In this document: positions 31,589 to 34,139 of the stretch, piece after piece
Layout of the letters: each line of letters begins with the position of its first letter
How positions within the stretch are numbered: position 1 is the stretch's first letter
NCBI RefSeq assembly: GCF_902762735.1
Contig: NZ_CACWPP010000028.1
Span: 1 to 34,139, forward strand
Length of the DNA: 34,139 bases
Direction: 5' to 3'
DNA from: an uncultured Ruminococcus sp.
GTDB taxonomy: Bacteria > Bacillota > Clostridia > Oscillospirales > Ruminococcaceae
The notes under the pieces: model-generated
Told to the model about the DNA's origin: nothing
What the model saw: only the letters and a program-made list of their open reading frames with translations
The model's database searches: none
Position numbers and translations under genes: made by a program

Positions 31589-32782
31589 TTAAAACATCCC
31601 CATCAGAGCATTCATACTATCACGCATATGGTCGATCGAGCTGTGACAATACAAGTCCATCGTGATCTGTACCTGAGAATGTCCCAGAATATCGCTGAGC
31701 GTTTTGACCGGGATGCCAGCTTCGATCGCCCGTGTCGCAAAGGTATGACGCAGGCTGTGGAAATTGGCGTGTTCAATTCCGGCGGCTGCAAGGAGATGAT
31801 TCAGGGCATCCCGCATGGTACTCGGCTCGACACAAGTCCCGAACGGCATGGCAAACACATAGCCGTCTGGCAGAATAGGGATTCCGAGCGTCTGGTATTC
31901 CTGCTGCTGTGCCTGTTGATGCAGCATCAGCTCCGTCCAGATCTTGTCGGGAATGGGAATCTCACGGAATCCGCTGCTAGTCTTGACATCGCCCTCGACC
32001 ACCATCGTCATGCTCTCCGATCCGTCCAATTCTTCACGTTCCAGCTGATCGGTCTTGATGCGCTGTAAGGTGCGAGAAACCTTGATCGTCTTGCGCTGGT
32101 AATTGAGATCCGTCCATTTCAAGGCACAAAGCTCACCGATGCACGATCCGGTCGCAAGGTCAAGCTTGATGGCAAAGCCTGATCTGTGCAGATGCGTTAC
32201 ACTCAATGATCGGAGCTGCTCCTCCACAGAAAGGACACGCATCTCCTTCTTTGGGGATCTTGGCAGGATGACATTTTCAGTTGGATCCTGCATGATGAGC
32301 CCGTTGTTTTTTGCCTGCTCCATCGCCTGATGAAACATATTGTGCATATTGTGGAGCGTTTTACTGCTCAGACCGCCTTTACCATCAGTGCGACCGTTCA
32401 GATATCTGTCATTGTAGAAATTCTGCACCAGCGGCGGCGTCAGCTTCTGGATCGGCAGATCGCCAATGCAGGGAATGATGTGGTTATAAATATAGCCCTC
32501 GTAGCTGATGTAGGTGGACGGTCTGACCGTAATATGGGCATAATTATGCAGCCAGTCGATCAGCCAGTCCTTCACCAGGACCTTTGTCGGCGTGACGTAA
32601 ATGCCCTGCTGTTTCTGGTAAAAGATCGTGTGAAGCTTGTCAGCGACCTCCTGTCTGGTCTTACCATAGACAGAACGCTGGATCTGTTTCCCATCGGCAT
32701 TGACACCGTCGGAGTAGCGCCCCTCCCAGGTACCATTGGCACGCTTGCGGATAGAGCCCTCGTTGTTTGCTTTCCTTGACAT
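31589..32782 (-). CDS. Tyrosine integrase with altered catalytic Arg
   Basis: A 397-residue phage-type integrase with N-terminal AP2-like arm-binding and core-binding domains and a C-terminal catalytic domain. HSLRHTF, ILGHSQ and the final Tyr in MDLYCHSS are present. The first catalytic Arg, normally TGLRIGEL, reads TGSCIGEL, so residue 214 is Cys. Arg I is needed for catalysis in this family, so the enzyme is probably inactive, unless another residue replaces it. It lies 15 bases downstream of the HTH gene, in the same orientation, and near the second amidotransferase. It is probably the former integrase of that cassette. Confidence 0.85.
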   Translation of the reverse strand: MSRKANNEGSIRKRANGTWEGRYSDGVNADGKQIQRSVYGKTRQEVADKLHTIFYQKQQGIYVTPTKVLVKDWLIDWLHNYAHITVRPSTYISYEGYIYNHIIPCIGDLPIQKLTPPLVQNFYNDRYLNGRTDGKGGLSSKTLHNMHNMFHQAMEQAKNNGLIMQDPTENVILPRSPKKEMRVLSVEEQLRSLSVTHLHRSGFAIKLDLATGSCIGELCALKWTDLNYQRKTIKVSRTLQRIKTDQLEREELDGSESMTMVVEGDVKTSSGFREIPIPDKIWTELMLHQQAQQQEYQTLGIPILPDGYVFAMPFGTCVEPSTMRDALNHLLAAAGIEHANFHSLRHTFATRAIEAGIPVKTLSDILGHSQVQITMDLYCHSSIDHMRDSMNALMGMF

Positions 32783-32797
32783 GATACACCTCCAAAA

Positions 32798-33016
32798 TTA
32801 AATGATCTCGCCATTTGCGGATCGCAGCCATTCGAGAAATTTCTCCTTCGTCACGATCAGACGTTTTCCGATCTTAATGACCGGGAATTTGTTGGAATTC
32901 ATGACCTGATACGCACAGGAGAGCGAGATATGGAGATACCCCGCAACATCCCGTGCATTCATCGTCAGCGGCAGTTCGTCATTGTTCTGAAATGTCGGCA
33001 AATTTTCGGTTTTCAT
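32798..33016 (-). CDS. Excisionase-like HTH protein
   Basis: A 72-residue HTH_17 protein, NARDVAGYLHISLSCAYQVM and then FPVIKIGKRLIVTKEKFLEW. It sits 15 bases upstream of the integrase and is its probable excisionase. AAAGGTGGTGATC precedes the ATG. Confidence 0.85.
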   Translation of the reverse strand: MKTENLPTFQNNDELPLTMNARDVAGYLHISLSCAYQVMNSNKFPVIKIGKRLIVTKEKFLEWLRSANGEII

Positions 33017-33091
33017 GGGATCACCACCTTTCTATTATTTATAGAATAGTTAGGTGATTTGTAAAATTTTACGTCCAAAGACAGAGACTTT

Positions 33092-34036
33092 TTAGATCTC
33101 TCCGTTCAACAGAGCAGTTTCGTATGCACCGGGTACCATCAGAAATTCCTCGATCTCATCATAGGAATAGCCCATTTCCCGCATATAACGCACCTCATCC
33201 TCCGTGATGCCAAAATATCCAGCCATGTTCACAAGCAGCGCAAAGCTGTCATCGTCCTCCGCAGCATCCTCCAGCCCATAAATATCCTCCAGTGACCATC
33301 TGAGCCGGGGTATATCGTACGACGGGCGGAACGTACTGCGTTCAATGGTGCCATCCGGATCAATGTGCATCAGCTCGCCTTCGTCGATGGCAATGACCTC
33401 ATGTGGTACGTTCATAAACACCATATTACAGAGCGCAGTGCGCATGATGTCCTCAGTGGATGTATAGATGTACAGTCCTAATTCGGGGAAATGCAGGATA
33501 TACAGCGGATCATCGCCCTTCACGAACCAAAGGCGATCATCTGCATCCAGCAGCGTGAACACGAAGTTTCCTGACACATCCTCCGCCATATTCCGGAGCG
33601 AGTCAAAGTCCAGCTTGCCGTGTTGTTCAAGGAGTTGAACAGCAACATAGGAATCTGTTTCGATTCTGGTTTCAGGCAGATGCTTTTCCCAGCGCAGACT
33701 GCGGTCATTGTAGAGAACACCGTTATGCGCAAGGGCGAATGCCGTTCCTGCGGTGCCGCGGAAGGGGTGGTTATTGTAATTCTGCTTTTCACTTCCCTGC
33801 GTGGTAAAGCGGTTGTGCCCCATCACGGCGCTTGTCCCCTTCGGGATGCGCAGATGCAGCTTGTGTGCAGGCTTCGGGCGCTTATAGATGGTGAGCTGAT
33901 TCCCCTGATTGTAGGCGATGCCGCAGGCGTGGCTGCCACGAACCTCAGATGCATTGGCAAGGAGCTGCACCAGCTTTTGCAGCACACGCCACGGGATCTT
34001 GTGACCATAGTCGAGATAGCCGAATAATGCGCACAT
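33092..34036 (-). CDS. Class II glutamine amidotransferase, second copy
   Basis: A 314-residue Ntn-hydrolase, paralogous to 1945-2898. The start at 34036 gives MCALFGYLDYGH with the catalytic Cys at position 2. Shared motifs: RGSHACGIAY, GHNRFTTQGSEKQNYNNHPF, ALAHNGVLYND and ETDSYVAVQL. The C-terminal helical tail, EDEVRYMREMGYSYDEIEEF, is conserved. Identity to the first copy is roughly half by eye, so this is not a recent duplicate. It is preceded by, and overlaps, the end of a second amidoligase. Confidence 0.88.
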   Translation of the reverse strand: MCALFGYLDYGHKIPWRVLQKLVQLLANASEVRGSHACGIAYNQGNQLTIYKRPKPAHKLHLRIPKGTSAVMGHNRFTTQGSEKQNYNNHPFRGTAGTAFALAHNGVLYNDRSLRWEKHLPETRIETDSYVAVQLLEQHGKLDFDSLRNMAEDVSGNFVFTLLDADDRLWFVKGDDPLYILHFPELGLYIYTSTEDIMRTALCNMVFMNVPHEVIAIDEGELMHIDPDGTIERSTFRPSYDIPRLRWSLEDIYGLEDAAEDDDSFALLVNMAGYFGITEDEVRYMREMGYSYDEIEEFLMVPGAYETALLNGEI

Positions 34037-34139
34037 ATTGCATTTCCTCCTCATTGATGATAGCTTCGTTGACATAGAGCCGCCGTTCCTTCAGGTACTG
34101 GATCAGCTCAGGTTCCTTGATGCCGCTGACGAATTCTGA
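33945..34139 (-). CDS. Second amidoligase, C-terminal end only
   Basis: The window edge cuts this gene. The visible part contains EPELIQYLKERRLYVNE, almost identical to the first copy (HPELIQYLKERRLYVND), so it is the amidoligase C-terminus. The frame then runs to a stop at 33945, overlapping the amidotransferase start by 92 bases, whereas the first copy stops before DUF4314. The DUF4314 gene is therefore lost here. The rest lies outside the window. Confidence 0.8.
   Translation of the reverse strand, partial: SEFVSGIKEPELIQYLKERRLYVNEAIINEEEMQYVRIIRLSRLWSQDPVACAAKAGAAPCQCI

Noticed and set aside
1-34139. CRISPR arrays or rRNA genes
   Set aside because: I found no regular repeat-spacer pattern and no rRNA-like sequence.

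Overview
The window looks like accessory DNA from a cellulosomal gut or rumen Firmicute, most likely a Ruminococcus or a close relative. The main clue is a secreted GH26 beta-mannanase ending in a type I dockerin. Low-GC Firmicute promoters and ribosome binding sites, DUF960, DUF4314, DUF2188 and DUF6809 proteins and several mobile-element modules agree with this. Species cannot be fixed from the sequence alone.

Layout. (1) 1-5.6 kb: an operon-like cassette of a DUF6809 protein, a zinc-ribbon amidoligase, a DUF4314 protein, a class II glutamine amidotransferase, small proteins and DUF960, followed by a tyrosine integrase. (2) 5.6-10.3 kb: a graveyard of truncated genes (a frameshifted DNA methyltransferase, a nuclease fragment, a dockerin scrap, a decayed amidoligase leader) mixed with small intact genes. 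(3) 10.3-12.4 kb: an AT-rich pair, AAA ATPase plus RloB, resembling AbiL-type abortive infection systems. (4) 12.6-20.25 kb: a probable mobilizable element with a mannanase, a divergent AraC-DUF2200 regulator, oriT, a MobV relaxase and a large serine recombinase. Two matching pieces of initiator tRNA-fMet lie at its ends, and rejoining them at a shared GGTCGT rebuilds the 3' half of the tRNA. (5) 20.5-28.9 kb: DUF6809, then a two-component system, an ABC exporter and a lipoprotein serine hydrolase, probably a cell-envelope peptide-response module. (6) 29.1-34.1 kb, mostly minus strand: a membrane-protein/resolvase chimera, a NERD-domain protein, HTH proteins, a second tyrosine integrase and a second amidotransferase with the end of a second amidoligase.

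How the parts work together. The amidoligase and amidotransferase should form a ligation and amide-nitrogen pathway acting on a peptide or other carboxylate. The cassette occurs twice in inverted orientation, each time beside an integrase, and a third decayed leader copy is visible, so it looks like recurrent mobile-element cargo whose substrate is unknown. The mannanase and its regulator share an intergenic region with overlapping divergent promoters and 13-bp direct repeats, which suggests direct AraC control. The tRNA evidence suggests a nested history: a tyrosine-recombinase element probably displaced the 3' half of tRNA-fMet, and the serine-recombinase element later inserted in that piece. 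All functions are read from sequence motifs and remembered families; no database search was run.
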